64,000 nt of DNA from UBA1447 sp964568955 (lineage in GTDB: Bacteria; Bacillota; Clostridia; Oscillospirales; Acutalibacteraceae). Within the stretch, counting starts at the first letter, position 1. The number at the start of each line of letters is the position of its first letter. Shown piece by piece: positions 25,260-34,263 of this stretch. The notes beneath the pieces were generated by a model, which did not search any database, was not told the DNA's origin, and worked only from the letters and a program-made list of their open reading frames with translations. The translations under genes and the position numbers were made by a program. The stretch spans positions 1 through 64,000 of the forward strand of contig CAZMSM010000002.1 of NCBI GenBank assembly GCA_964568955.1. The letters run 5' to 3'.

Positions 25260-26558
25260 TTATTTTTGCACAGAGCTGAAAACTGCACGACCCTTGTACA
25301 AGGCACGGTCTCCGAGTTCTTCTTCTATGCGCAGCAAACGGTTATATTTAGCGACACGCTCACTTCTTGAAGGTGCGCCCGTTTTAATCTGACCTGTGTT
25401 GACCGCAACGGCAAGGTCTGCAATGGTCGTATCCTCAGTTTCACCCGAGCGGTGAGACATAACAGCCGTTAGACCTGCATCATGGGCCATGCGAACCGCT
25501 TCAAGCGTTTCGGTCAGGCTGCCGATTTGGTTGACTTTAATCAGGATGGAGTTGGAAACACCGAGCTCGATACCTTTTTTAAGGCGCGCGGGGTTGGTAA
25601 CAAATAAGTCGTCGCCGACCAACTGTACCTTTTTACCGATTCTTTTGGTAAGCACTTCCCAGCCCGACCAGTCTTCTTCCCCTAGGGCATCTTCTAAGGA
25701 TATGATAGGATAGGTGTCTGCCAAGCGCTCCCAATAGTCAACGAGTTCAAGCATGGTCATTTTCAGTTGCTTTTTGGGCCACAAGTAGCTGCCGTCCGGC
25801 TGTACCCACTCGCTCGCCGCGGCATCAATAGCCAGTAAAAAGTCACTGCCGGGTTTGTATCCTGCCGCTTCAATCGCTTGCAGAATGGCTTTTATCGCGT
25901 CTTCGTCGTCTTTCAGGTTGGGTGCAAAACCGCCTTCATCGCCGACCGCTGTCGCAAGCCCCTTGCTATGAAGTTCATCCTTCAAGCAATGAAAAACTTC
26001 CGCACACCAGCGGAGCCCTTCGGAAAAGCTCTTTGCGCCCACGGGCATAATCATAAACTCTTGAATATCCACGTTATTGGATGCATGCTCTCCACCGTTG
26101 AGAACGTTCATCATCGGTACCGGCAGCTCACGTGCCTCTTCACCACCGACATAGCGGTAAAGCGGGGTATTTGTCGCAGCGGCGGCAGCCTTTGCGCAAG
26201 CGAGCGAAACGGAAAGTATCGCATTCGCGCCAAGGTTTGATTTGCCCGGCGTACCGTCCAAGTCAATCATCATTTTGTCAATCGCGCTTTGATCGCCGGC
26301 ATCTTTGCCTTTTAAAAGATTGCTGATGTGCGTGTTGACGTTTTCAACCGCTTTAAGCACACCTTTGCCGCCGTAACGTGCTTTGTCCCCGTCGCGCAGC
26401 TCGAGTGCTTCGAACGTGCCCGTTGAGGCACCGGATGGCACTGCAGCAAGGCCCTTCGCGCCACCCGCGAGTACCACCTCTGCTTCAAGTGTCGGCCAAC
26501 CGCGCGAGTCCAAAATTTCACGCGCATGGATAGATTCGATCGCCATTGATTTTGGCAT
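25260..26558 (-). CDS. eno: Enolase
   Basis: Interconverts 2-phosphoglycerate and phosphoenolpyruvate in glycolysis and gluconeogenesis. The 432 residues have the N-terminal capping domain (HAREILDSRGWPTLEAEV, VPSGASTGTFEALELRD) and the barrel with metal ligands in ISLEDALGEEDW and LVGDDLFVTNP, the catalytic lysine in NSILIKVNQIG, and SHRSGETEDTTIADLAV. All active-site motifs are present. ATG at 26558 follows AAAGGAGTG. It has its own promoter (26612-26640) and terminator. It lies next to pckG, so two enzymes meeting at phosphoenolpyruvate are neighbours. Confidence 0.98.
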   Translation of the reverse strand: MPKSMAIESIHAREILDSRGWPTLEAEVVLAGGAKGLAAVPSGASTGTFEALELRDGDKARYGGKGVLKAVENVNTHISNLLKGKDAGDQSAIDKMMIDLDGTPGKSNLGANAILSVSLACAKAAAAATNTPLYRYVGGEEARELPVPMMNVLNGGEHASNNVDIQEFMIMPVGAKSFSEGLRWCAEVFHCLKDELHSKGLATAVGDEGGFAPNLKDDEDAIKAILQAIEAAGYKPGSDFLLAIDAAASEWVQPDGSYLWPKKQLKMTMLELVDYWERLADTYPIISLEDALGEEDWSGWEVLTKRIGKKVQLVGDDLFVTNPARLKKGIELGVSNSILIKVNQIGSLTETLEAVRMAHDAGLTAVMSHRSGETEDTTIADLAVAVNTGQIKTGAPSRSERVAKYNRLLRIEEELGDRALYKGRAVFSSVQK

Positions 26559-26611
26559 CTGTCACCACTCCTTTAAATATATGTTTTTTATGGATAATTT
26601 TACTGTGTTTT

Positions 26612-26640
26612 ATTATACACCCAATGCCGCTGTCGGGCAA
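26612..26640 (-). promoter_or_regulatory. Sigma-A promoter of eno
   Basis: TTGCCC (26635-26640), 17-bp spacer, TATAAT (26612-26617) on the minus strand, with a leader of about 47 nt. Confidence 0.75.
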
Positions 26641-26644
26641 GTTT

Positions 26645-26681
26645 TTCCTCCCCGATGGCACGAAAGCCTTGCGGGGAGGAA
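26645..26681. terminator. Long hairpin between pckG and eno
   Basis: TTCCTCCCCG (26645-26654) and CGGGGAGGAA (26672-26681) are perfectly complementary, with an inner GGC/GCC pairing. The T-rich tail lies on the plus-strand side (TTTGTTTTT), although no plus-strand gene is here. On the minus strand it separates pckG from the eno promoter and may still act as a 3' structure. Confidence 0.55.
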
Positions 26682-26774
26682 TTTGTTTTTCAGTTTAACA
26701 AGCGTGTCGGGCAAAGCCTTGGAAGCTTGTCAAGTTTTGATGACTCTCCCCGTCGGGCGGATAATGCGGATAAT

Positions 26775-28673
26775 TTAGTTTTTATAGTCGCCCGGCTTGA
26801 TCTCATCGCCGAATTTTTCACGGGCTTGCTCGATTTTCGCAATCGTGGCATCCCAGTAGTCATATATTTCCTGTGGGGTGTTGGCATCCATTTCGGCATA
26901 GTAGGCCTTGGTTCTTTGGAGTTTTTCGATCCATTTTGTGCAACGGAAGGTGAAAAGGTAGTTATAGTCCTCTTCGGAAAAATCTTCGCCCAGGTATTTT
27001 TCAAACAACACCGTCAAATCTTTGTACATCGGGATTTTACCCGTGGGTGTGTTGTAAGCGTCGTATTCGCCATGAATTCTGCCTTCGGCCCAGTGGAGCC
27101 ATACACGTTTGGCAAGCTTACTGGTCATGAACTTGCCGTTGGGTCCACGCATAAAGTAGTTGTTGCTGAATATTTTGGGCGTTTCCTTAACCCCTTCGCC
27201 AAACTTAATATTGTTCATCGTGTACTCACCCAAGGGGTAAGAAATAAAGTCCATATTAGCCATTGGGCTGGGGTCACGCACGCCTTCGGCGCCGAGAGTA
27301 GCACTGGTGGTTTCGGACTCAAGCGTTGCGGCTTTGAGCAGAATGCCATCTTTCCAGTTTGGGGACTCTTCTACAGGAACCGTGATGTCGCTGTCCCTGC
27401 CGCCATACAAAACGCCTTCAATCTTAACGCCGTCTTTTGCTTCAAAGCCTGCTTTGTCAAGGTTGTCAAGGTAATCCAAGCGCATGGTGTAGCGAGCGTT
27501 GCCGTGGGCTATACCTACTTCTTTACCCTTTGCGTCCTTTACGCCTTTGGTCCAGTCGCCAAAGTGGTTGCGGCCTTGTGTCGGTGTTTCCACACCCATG
27601 CCAAGCCAATAAGGCTTGTTGTCGGGGCCTTTTAAAACATTGGAAAATATGATTTCTTGGTTCTTCATCAAGTTATCAAAAATAAGCGGGTCATCCTCTG
27701 CATTGACATCTTGAATAATGCCGAACATGCCAAACTCCACATTAACAGCGCGAAATTCGCCGTTTATGTTGCGTAAATATGCAATATCGTCGCCGACAAT
27801 CTTTTCGCCCGGTATCATAGCGGTTGAGGTCTTGCCGCAAGCGGAAGGATAGGCGCCGCTGAAATAGGTCATTCTGCCCTTTTCTTCATCTACGGCGGCC
27901 ATGATGAACATGTGCTCGCACAGCCAGCCTTCTTGACCGGACTTATTAATGGCAAGGCGCATGGAATGTTTCTTCAATCCGACAGAGTTGCCTGCATATT
28001 GATTGTTCATGGAATACACGACGTTGTTTTGTGTGTCCATGTAAATTCTTCTTTTATTTAGGTTGACGGTGTTGCCGTTTTCATCCAACTCACCGGCTGA
28101 ATGGATAAAGCGGAAGAAGTCGTCCTTTTCGTCTTGCTTCATCTTTAAGAAATGTGTGTAAGCAGAGCGGTACAAAATGAATTCGGAGTGCGCAACATAC
28201 CAACTGTCGGTAAACTGCACGCAGGGAATGGTAAAAGGGCTCTCCGTCGGGCCTTCGGAGAAAAACTGCACGACTGCAGGTTTGCCCTTCATGATGCCTT
28301 TGGCAATGCCCATAATTTCATTGTAACCCTCTTCATATTCGATGGCGTTGAGGGCCTCCATTTTATCCAAGTTCTCTTTGTAAGCCATAAAGCGGGTACC
28401 GTCTTTATCGCGCGCTTGGTCGGCATAAGAATCCCAGTGAATGGTATGCTTTTCTTCGTGCAACAAATGCTCTTCGCCAAGCTTCAACGCTTGATCGCGA
28501 ACATACTGAACATCCGCTTCACTGTCATTGCAAACATAGACGGACGTGGGGTCGCAGTGTTCGACAAAAGAGCCGATAAACTCCATCACTTTTGGGTTGT
28601 TGAGTGCTGTAAGCCTTTTAAAGCTTTCCTCGCTCATGCGAGCTTTCAGAATTTCTTCATACTTCGTAACCAT
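26775..28673 (-). CDS. pckG: Phosphoenolpyruvate carboxykinase (GTP)
   Basis: Converts oxaloacetate and GTP to phosphoenolpyruvate, CO2 and GDP, or the reverse as a CO2-fixing step in fermenters. The 632 residues are of the GTP-dependent class: the PEPCK-specific P-loop AYPSACGKTSTAMIPG holds the hyper-reactive cysteine, and QGRNHFGDW and the omega-loop region near ESETTSATLGAEG are present. The length exceeds the ATP-type (about 530). The ATP form is common in Bacillota, so a GTP enzyme is a useful taxonomic pointer. ATG at 28673 follows AAGGAG; a promoter lies 130 bp upstream. Anaerobes often use this enzyme to make oxaloacetate for succinate or propionate, but no such genes are present here. 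Confidence 0.96.
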   Translation of the reverse strand: MVTKYEEILKARMSEESFKRLTALNNPKVMEFIGSFVEHCDPTSVYVCNDSEADVQYVRDQALKLGEEHLLHEEKHTIHWDSYADQARDKDGTRFMAYKENLDKMEALNAIEYEEGYNEIMGIAKGIMKGKPAVVQFFSEGPTESPFTIPCVQFTDSWYVAHSEFILYRSAYTHFLKMKQDEKDDFFRFIHSAGELDENGNTVNLNKRRIYMDTQNNVVYSMNNQYAGNSVGLKKHSMRLAINKSGQEGWLCEHMFIMAAVDEEKGRMTYFSGAYPSACGKTSTAMIPGEKIVGDDIAYLRNINGEFRAVNVEFGMFGIIQDVNAEDDPLIFDNLMKNQEIIFSNVLKGPDNKPYWLGMGVETPTQGRNHFGDWTKGVKDAKGKEVGIAHGNARYTMRLDYLDNLDKAGFEAKDGVKIEGVLYGGRDSDITVPVEESPNWKDGILLKAATLESETTSATLGAEGVRDPSPMANMDFISYPLGEYTMNNIKFGEGVKETPKIFSNNYFMRGPNGKFMTSKLAKRVWLHWAEGRIHGEYDAYNTPTGKIPMYKDLTVLFEKYLGEDFSEEDYNYLFTFRCTKWIEKLQRTKAYYAEMDANTPQEIYDYWDATIAKIEQAREKFGDEIKPGDYKN

Positions 28674-28687
28674 GTTTTCTCCTTATG

Positions 28688-28706
28688 TGATTAATTTATT
28701 TAATCA
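28688..28706. promoter_or_regulatory. Inverted repeat before pckG
   Basis: TGATTAA (28688-28694) and TTAATCA (28700-28706) with a 5-nt spacer lie immediately upstream of the pckG Shine-Dalgarno site. Candidate operator or RNA hairpin affecting translation. Confidence 0.35.
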
Positions 28707-28801
28707 AGCGTATCTTAAAATGAAAGCTTGAAAATATACAACCTTGCGTGCGGAATCTTATTTCCCAATAAAAATGCAACTTCTTCCTCATGTTGCTTTG
28801 A

Positions 28802-28830
28802 ATTATAACCGATTTTGCTCTTTTTTACAA
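28802..28830 (-). promoter_or_regulatory. Sigma-A promoter of pckG
   Basis: TTGTAA (28825-28830), 17-bp spacer, TATAAT (28802-28807) on the minus strand. The leader is about 120 nt and contains a short frame (MRKKLHFYWEIR...) starting almost at the transcription start. Confidence 0.7.
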
Positions 28831-28929
28831 TTGCCAATATGTAAACTTTTAGCATTATTATTTGATATTTTCGGTAAAAATGAATAAGCCTGAGTCCAAT
28901 CTTGCAAAATTTGTCCGATTTTACAGTTT

Positions 28930-29937
28930 TTAGCCTTCAATCGGGCTTGAAGCGCAAGCATTGAGCGACAAATCTGCAAAGTTACATTTTAAAAATTCAT
29001 AATATCCTTGTGCCCCCACCATGGCGGCATTGTCCCCGCAAAGGGAAATGTCGGGCATATACAGTTCCAAGTTATTGGCCTTGCAAACACCGACAAAACG
29101 CCTCCTCAAACGCGAGTTTGCAGAAACGCCGCCCGCAAGCACAATTTTTTTGCACCCAAAATCCTTTGCCGCTTGTTCGGTGTTTTCCGCAAGGCAGTTG
29201 ACAACGGCTTCGATAAACGAGGCACCAAAATCCTCGGTATTAATTGCTTGCCCCCGCTGGCCGGCACCGTTGATAAGATTAAGCGCCGCGGTTTTAAGCC
29301 CGGAAAAGCTAAAATCGTAAGCACTGCCGTCCACCCGCGGGCGAGGGAACTTATACGCTGTGGCACTACCGTTTTGAGACGCTTTGTCCATATTAAGCCC
29401 ACCGGGGTAAGGGATGCCCAAAGAACGGGCGACTTTATCCATGACCTCGCCGGCCGCGTCGTCACGGGTACGCCCGATGACCTTAAAATCGGTATAGTCC
29501 TTGACCTCAATAATATGACTGTGCCCGCCCGACACAACCAGGGAAAGAAAAGGCGGTTCCAACGACTTATGGCATATATAGTTCGCGGCTATATGGGCGC
29601 GCAAATGGTGGACCGGTACCAGTGGCAGTTGCAAGGCGTAAGACAGACCCTTGGCGTAGTTGACACCAACCAATAGCGCCCCGATAAGCCCCGGCGCGTG
29701 GGTAACGGCAATCCCATCCAAATCTTTAAAAGAACAGCCCGCTTGCTCCATCGCGGCACTGACAACCCCGCAGATGGCCTCCACATGCCGCCTGGATGCG
29801 ATCTCCGGCACGACGCCGCCATAGATGATATGTTCCTCCACTTGGGAGGCAATAACGCTTGAAAGAACCCTTCTGCCGTCTTCCACAACGGCGGCGGCGG
29901 TTTCGTCACAAGATGTTTCAATAGCTAAAAGTTTCAT
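28930..29937 (-). CDS. tsaD: tRNA N6-threonylcarbamoyladenosine transferase subunit TsaD
   Basis: Catalytic subunit of the complex that places threonylcarbamoyl on A37 of ANN-decoding tRNAs. The 335 residues start LLAIETSCDETAAAVV and contain the metal-binding HHLRAHIAAN histidines, SGGHSHI, the GEVMDKVARSLGIPYPGG motif and the C-terminal SLCGDNAAMVG. The frame opens at 29976, but ATG at 29937 overlaps the stop of the rimI fusion gene as ATGA, with AGAGGG upstream. TsaB and TsaE are not in the window. The adjacency of rimI and tsaD is conserved in many Bacillota. Confidence 0.97.
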   Translation of the reverse strand: MKLLAIETSCDETAAAVVEDGRRVLSSVIASQVEEHIIYGGVVPEIASRRHVEAICGVVSAAMEQAGCSFKDLDGIAVTHAPGLIGALLVGVNYAKGLSYALQLPLVPVHHLRAHIAANYICHKSLEPPFLSLVVSGGHSHIIEVKDYTDFKVIGRTRDDAAGEVMDKVARSLGIPYPGGLNMDKASQNGSATAYKFPRPRVDGSAYDFSFSGLKTAALNLINGAGQRGQAINTEDFGASFIEAVVNCLAENTEQAAKDFGCKKIVLAGGVSANSRLRRRFVGVCKANNLELYMPDISLCGDNAAMVGAQGYYEFLKCNFADLSLNACASSPIEG

Positions 29938-31811
29938 AACAACCCTCTGAATTCTTTTACTCGATGGAATGTGCAATAATTGCTGTTGTGGAAATTGGCG
30001 GCGTCATTGAAAGCTGTGCGCGACAGATAAAGCAAGTCGTCGCCGTCAAAAAGAAAATCGATGTATTGGAAGGCCACCTTTTCGGTATCCAGCGCGGAAT
30101 AATCCAGCAAATCGCACAAAATCCGCCAATGCACAAGGTCGGACGACACGCTGAGTGATGCGATGTTGCGCATTCCCCGTGTATAATCGCCCTGAAGACG
30201 GTTGACAATCGAAAAATATTGCTTGGTCACATCATCGTACAGCACGCTAAACTTGGAACGGTTGCCGTAGAAATCCACCGTTTTATAAAATTCCAGCTTT
30301 TTGCCGGGGCAGTTGATGTCGCCTTTGAGCATGATAGCCCGGTCACGGTCAGGCAAGCACTCCGCCGTTTTGTAACCAAGGAAGTTGATGATGTCCCCCG
30401 TTGGCGAAACCACTGCGCTGCCTTCGAGCAAGCCTCTGCTAGTGCCCTTTACGGCACCCGCCCAGTGCGGGTTATAGGCTAACGGTTTGGTCAGCGTCCA
30501 ATTTTCTGCCTTCATCAAATCGGCGTTTTCATCAACCGAAAGCAGGCTGGAGGAATGCCCACCCAAACTCCATGCGCCGTAATCGATTGCTGTCCACAGC
30601 CGACCGGCGTGGTTGGTCACCGGCATAGGTGCTTTGTGTAAACCCTTCGCCAAATGGGAGCAACTGCCGCGAAAGAGCACTTCGGGCTTGCAAAAGTTTT
30701 TACCGTCATCTGTTGATTTACCAATGAGCAAATCCCCGTACTCGGTGGACATAGCTAACATATATAACTCATTTTTGTGAACAAAAAGTTTGCCCCAAAA
30801 ACACGGGAAAAGGTCGGTCAAATAATACCAGCTATCGCCACCGTCATCCGAGCGAAACAGCAAGGACAGGTTTTGCGGCGCTCTGGAGGCAAACAAATCC
30901 ATACAAGCAAGCAGTGGGCCCCCCGGTAATTTGACAAGGGAAGGGCTACAGAGATACCTGCCGGAAAAACTGTACGCTTCGTCCTGCGGATGCAAATAAT
31001 TGACCACCGTGCCGGGTACAAAACCCGTTCTTGCCAAACGAACACAGCTTTTTTGATTGCCGGATGATATGGTTAACTCATATTCCGTATCCGGCTTGAG
31101 TCCTGTTATTTTCGCTTTACGCCCTGTGGCGACTATAGTGGTATAGGTCCTTTCGTCCGATGATTTATAGTGGAGTGTAAACTCTGCCGAATCAGACAGT
31201 ACCGTGCTATCATATAGCCATTCCAGCTCAATAAAATCGATGTTCGGTGCAAGCCTGCAGACAGTTATGGCATATTCAAGTTCATCGTCAAGCTGCCTGT
31301 AGGGTGCGAAGCTCCAAGTTTTTGCACTTTTCATTTTTTGTCTGTTGTCTCCTTCCGGTTGTGCGGAATTATTAAAATATCTTGTCATAATAAAAGCATC
31401 CTCATCGGGGTGCCTGTAAAATAATTTTCGTCTACCTGCGACTGCAAAACCATTTTTCTCATAAAGGGCCACAGCTGCGGTATTGCTCACACGGACTTCC
31501 AACGTAACAAACGCACAGCCGCGCTCTTTTGCCCCTTGCATAGCCCGCTCAAGCAAGGCCTGTGCCACCCCTGTACGGCGGTATTCGGGCAGGACAGCAA
31601 TGTTTGAAATATAGCTTTCCCCCACCAGCTCTTGCGCCCCGATATAACCGATAAGGCGGTCATGCCCTACGGCGACAAAAAAATGCGACAGCGGGTTCAC
31701 CAGTTCTTCCCGAAAACTGTTTTCGGACCACGGTGTGGAAAAACAACATTTTTCCAGCTCCGCGAGCACTGTGATATGAGAACTGTTCATGGGGATGACT
31801 GTAAAATTCAT
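29934..31811 (-). CDS. RimI acetyltransferase fused to FnIII/sialidase-like domains
   Basis: One uninterrupted 625-residue frame joins two unrelated parts. Residues 1-150 are RimI, the GNAT acetyltransferase of ribosomal protein S18 alanine (ISNIAVLPEYRRTGVAQALL is the acetyl-CoA loop; ALYEKNGF follows). Residues about 160-265 resemble a fibronectin type III domain (ITGLKPDTEYELTISSG). Residues about 280-620 form a sialidase-like beta-propeller with two Asp-boxes, SDDGGDSW and STDDGKNF. The junction (NNSAQPEGDNRQKMKS) has an internal GGAAGGAG about 14 nt before ATG 31334, so the second part may also be made alone. No signal peptide. RimI beside tsaD is expected; the propeller is not. Confidence 0.7.
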   Translation of the reverse strand: MNFTVIPMNSSHITVLAELEKCCFSTPWSENSFREELVNPLSHFFVAVGHDRLIGYIGAQELVGESYISNIAVLPEYRRTGVAQALLERAMQGAKERGCAFVTLEVRVSNTAAVALYEKNGFAVAGRRKLFYRHPDEDAFIMTRYFNNSAQPEGDNRQKMKSAKTWSFAPYRQLDDELEYAITVCRLAPNIDFIELEWLYDSTVLSDSAEFTLHYKSSDERTYTTIVATGRKAKITGLKPDTEYELTISSGNQKSCVRLARTGFVPGTVVNYLHPQDEAYSFSGRYLCSPSLVKLPGGPLLACMDLFASRAPQNLSLLFRSDDGGDSWYYLTDLFPCFWGKLFVHKNELYMLAMSTEYGDLLIGKSTDDGKNFCKPEVLFRGSCSHLAKGLHKAPMPVTNHAGRLWTAIDYGAWSLGGHSSSLLSVDENADLMKAENWTLTKPLAYNPHWAGAVKGTSRGLLEGSAVVSPTGDIINFLGYKTAECLPDRDRAIMLKGDINCPGKKLEFYKTVDFYGNRSKFSVLYDDVTKQYFSIVNRLQGDYTRGMRNIASLSVSSDLVHWRILCDLLDYSALDTEKVAFQYIDFLFDGDDLLYLSRTAFNDAANFHNSNYCTFHRVKEFRGLL

Positions 31812-31871
31812 ATTAAATCCTCAATCGTCTGCGCACAGCGGCACCTTTGAAAAATAAGTTTTTTAACACAA

Positions 31872-33728
31872 TTAAAACTTATTCAGCCAAACGCGCATAT
31901 CGCTCTCGCCTCTATTGGCAAAGGCATAATAGGGAATAAGCTTGATTGTCTGGGGTTCATAGCATTTGCCAACCGGCATGTAAAGGTTATTGTCTTTACA
32001 CTCGTTTTTCCGGTAGCCTTGTGTTATGAGCGCCAAAACCTGTAGGTCTGTGTCAAAACTCTCTTTTGCTTCCACACAAACATCAGCCCGCAAGCTCCAA
32101 AGCTCGTCCCCATTGTCCACTGCCTCTGCGCAATACACAATCGGCCCCCGCTGCAGTGCAACCATACCGGCACATTCGGCCACATGAGCGTTTGCTTCCA
32201 ACCACTGCGGGCGCATGTCCATTTCAAACACGACTTCCATATCATCCGTATCGCACAATATGTAGGCATAACCGTCCTTCACGTCGGGGCTCACCATTGT
32301 ATTCGCAACCCTTATGGTGTATTGGGTGCACCAGGCGGGTATGCGCACGGCCAGTGTCTTTCCGCCCATGTTTGTTGCTCGAAAAACAACTTTCCCGTCG
32401 TTCGGATAATCCGTATTTTGTTCCAACCGCACCGTTTTGCCATCCAACTCAAATTCCGACTCGCTTTGCATGTAGTGGTGAACAAAGACCGTATCCTCGT
32501 TATAGGTATAGATATCTTCTCCAAGCGACGCTATAAACCGAGTCACGTTCGGCGGGCAACAAGAGCAACCAAAAACCTCTAAGCGTTGGGTAATGGGGTA
32601 GCGTTTTTTTGATTTTTGAGGCAGACTGCGGTCAAAAAGGTTGATTTCCAAAGGATTTTCATAAAAGAAGGATTTACCGTCCAGCGATATGCCGGAAATT
32701 ATGCCGTTGTACATCGCTCTTTCCGCAACGTCCGCATAGACACTATCCGCTTCGCATCTGCTCATTCGGTTAGCGAACATATACAGTGAAATAGCGGCGC
32801 AGGTTTCGGCATAAGCGGTGGCATTGGGTAAGTCATAATCCACAGTAAACGCTTCGCCTGACGAAGTTGAACCGATGCCGCCGGTAATATACATTCGTTT
32901 TTCGATGATGTTTTCAAAAATCTGCCGAGCGGCCCCAAACAGCTCCTTATCCTGATACGCTCGGCCCAAATCAGCCATTGCACTGTATAAGTAGCCCGCG
33001 CGCACACTGTGCCCTTGGGCTGTTGTTTGCTCTCGCACAGGCAGATGGTCTTGCATATAGTCTGCGTTTTCTCCCGCTTGTACCTCTTTACACGCCTGTG
33101 TGCCTCGAATATCCACAAAATGTTTGCTGAGCTCCATGTACCGCTGCTCACCTGTGTGGTGTGCAAGCTTCACAAGGGCAAGCTCAATTTCCTCATGGCC
33201 CGGTGTGCTGAATTCGGCAGAATTATCCGTCTTAAAGACTTTCTCAATATGGTCGGCGTATTTGCACATTAAGCGAAGGAGTTTATCTTTACCCGTTGCC
33301 TGGTCATAAGCGACAGCGGCCTCCATAAGATGACCCGCACAGTACAGTTCGTGCGCCGAGCGGTTGGTAAAGCGATTTTCCGGCTCGCAAACGGTAAAAT
33401 AGATATTGAAATAGCCGTTTTCATCCTGATTTTTTTCAATCAGGTCAACCACCTCGTCGACATACGCTTCCAGCTTTTCATCTGTATTATTATTCAAGAT
33501 ATACGCGGCCGACTCCATCCATTTGGCTATATCGGAATCCCAAAAGATATGTGGTTTGTCCGGCATCCCTTCCTGCCATTCAAAACGGAAAGCGGCAAAA
33601 CGCCCGGTGTTTTCAAACTGACGGCGCACGCTGTCAAGCGTGACATCACGGTTGAGCTTTTGCCTGTCTTGCCAAAATCCCCCTGAGATATTCACTTGTG
33701 CAAGGCTTAGCTTGTTGTATCGGTTCAT
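31872..33728 (-). CDS. GH127 beta-L-arabinofuranosidase
   Basis: Member of glycoside hydrolase family 127 (formerly DUF1680), enzymes that release beta-L-arabinofuranose from plant glycoproteins and arabinans by a cysteine-nucleophile, zinc-assisted mechanism. The 618 residues begin FWQDRQKLNRDVTL and keep the active site known in the family: Glu292 (SSGEAF), zinc ligands Glu308 and Cys310 (AETCA), and Cys390-Cys391 in GCSCCPPN. No signal peptide, so a cytoplasmic enzyme acting on imported arabino-oligosaccharides. ATG at 33728 with GGAGGG upstream. It lies 19 bp after the phosphatase gene and downstream of a GPH symporter, which is the natural uptake partner. Confidence 0.93.
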   Translation of the reverse strand: MNRYNKLSLAQVNISGGFWQDRQKLNRDVTLDSVRRQFENTGRFAAFRFEWQEGMPDKPHIFWDSDIAKWMESAAYILNNNTDEKLEAYVDEVVDLIEKNQDENGYFNIYFTVCEPENRFTNRSAHELYCAGHLMEAAVAYDQATGKDKLLRLMCKYADHIEKVFKTDNSAEFSTPGHEEIELALVKLAHHTGEQRYMELSKHFVDIRGTQACKEVQAGENADYMQDHLPVREQTTAQGHSVRAGYLYSAMADLGRAYQDKELFGAARQIFENIIEKRMYITGGIGSTSSGEAFTVDYDLPNATAYAETCAAISLYMFANRMSRCEADSVYADVAERAMYNGIISGISLDGKSFFYENPLEINLFDRSLPQKSKKRYPITQRLEVFGCSCCPPNVTRFIASLGEDIYTYNEDTVFVHHYMQSESEFELDGKTVRLEQNTDYPNDGKVVFRATNMGGKTLAVRIPAWCTQYTIRVANTMVSPDVKDGYAYILCDTDDMEVVFEMDMRPQWLEANAHVAECAGMVALQRGPIVYCAEAVDNGDELWSLRADVCVEAKESFDTDLQVLALITQGYRKNECKDNNLYMPVGKCYEPQTIKLIPYYAFANRGESDMRVWLNKF

Positions 33729-33746
33729 CTCAATCCCTCCAATATA

Positions 33747-34178
33747 TTATTCTTGCGGCAACAGGGTCTTTACCAAATCATCCAGTGCTTGCGTGATGTG
33801 CGCAGCGCACACACGGTAGGTGTTTAAGTCAGCCCCATAAGGGTCTGTTATGCCGCCACCCAGCAGACGAATTTTTTCTTCCGAAATATCGTCGCCCAAG
33901 AACAGAATATGCCGCGTAGACATACAAACAAACAAGTCTGTACCCTGGGCCATGTGTGGGGCGTATGCCCGTGCGCGGTGACCGGTGATATCCGCACCGT
34001 ATTCCGCCGCGGCGGCTACAGCATTCGGCTGTGCTTTGTCCCCGACTAAAGGGTTTGTACCCGCACTTTCACAGCTAATACCCTTGAGGCCGTATTTTTC
34101 AAGCAGTACTCGAAAAATACCCTCCGCCATGGGACTGCGGCAAGTGTTACCGGTGCATATAAAAAGAATTTTTTTCAT
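33747..34178 (-). CDS. Low-molecular-weight protein tyrosine/arginine phosphatase
   Basis: Small cytoplasmic phosphatase of the LMW-PTP family (143 residues). Active-site loop FICTGNTCRSPMAEG (C-x5-R-S) near the N-terminus and the catalytic acid loop ITDPYGADL near the C-terminus are both intact. Bacillota homologues such as YwlE dephosphorylate arginine or tyrosine residues and often lie near tRNA-modification genes, consistent with rimI and tsaD downstream. ATG at 34178 follows AAAAGGAGG. Specificity (arginine or tyrosine) cannot be decided here, so no symbol is given. Confidence 0.9.
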   Translation of the reverse strand: MKKILFICTGNTCRSPMAEGIFRVLLEKYGLKGISCESAGTNPLVGDKAQPNAVAAAAEYGADITGHRARAYAPHMAQGTDLFVCMSTRHILFLGDDISEEKIRLLGGGITDPYGADLNTYRVCAAHITQALDDLVKTLLPQE

Positions 34179-34263
34179 AGCCGACCTCCTTTTTTGACGA
34201 TTACTATTAAAGCCTGATTATAAAACCTTAGCAAGTCATATAAAAATCTTTGCCGGAGGGGTT

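Noticed and set aside
26655..27635. 326-codon open frame on the plus strand
   Set aside because: Antisense to pckG, which has all catalytic motifs; codon content is a mirror of the real gene.
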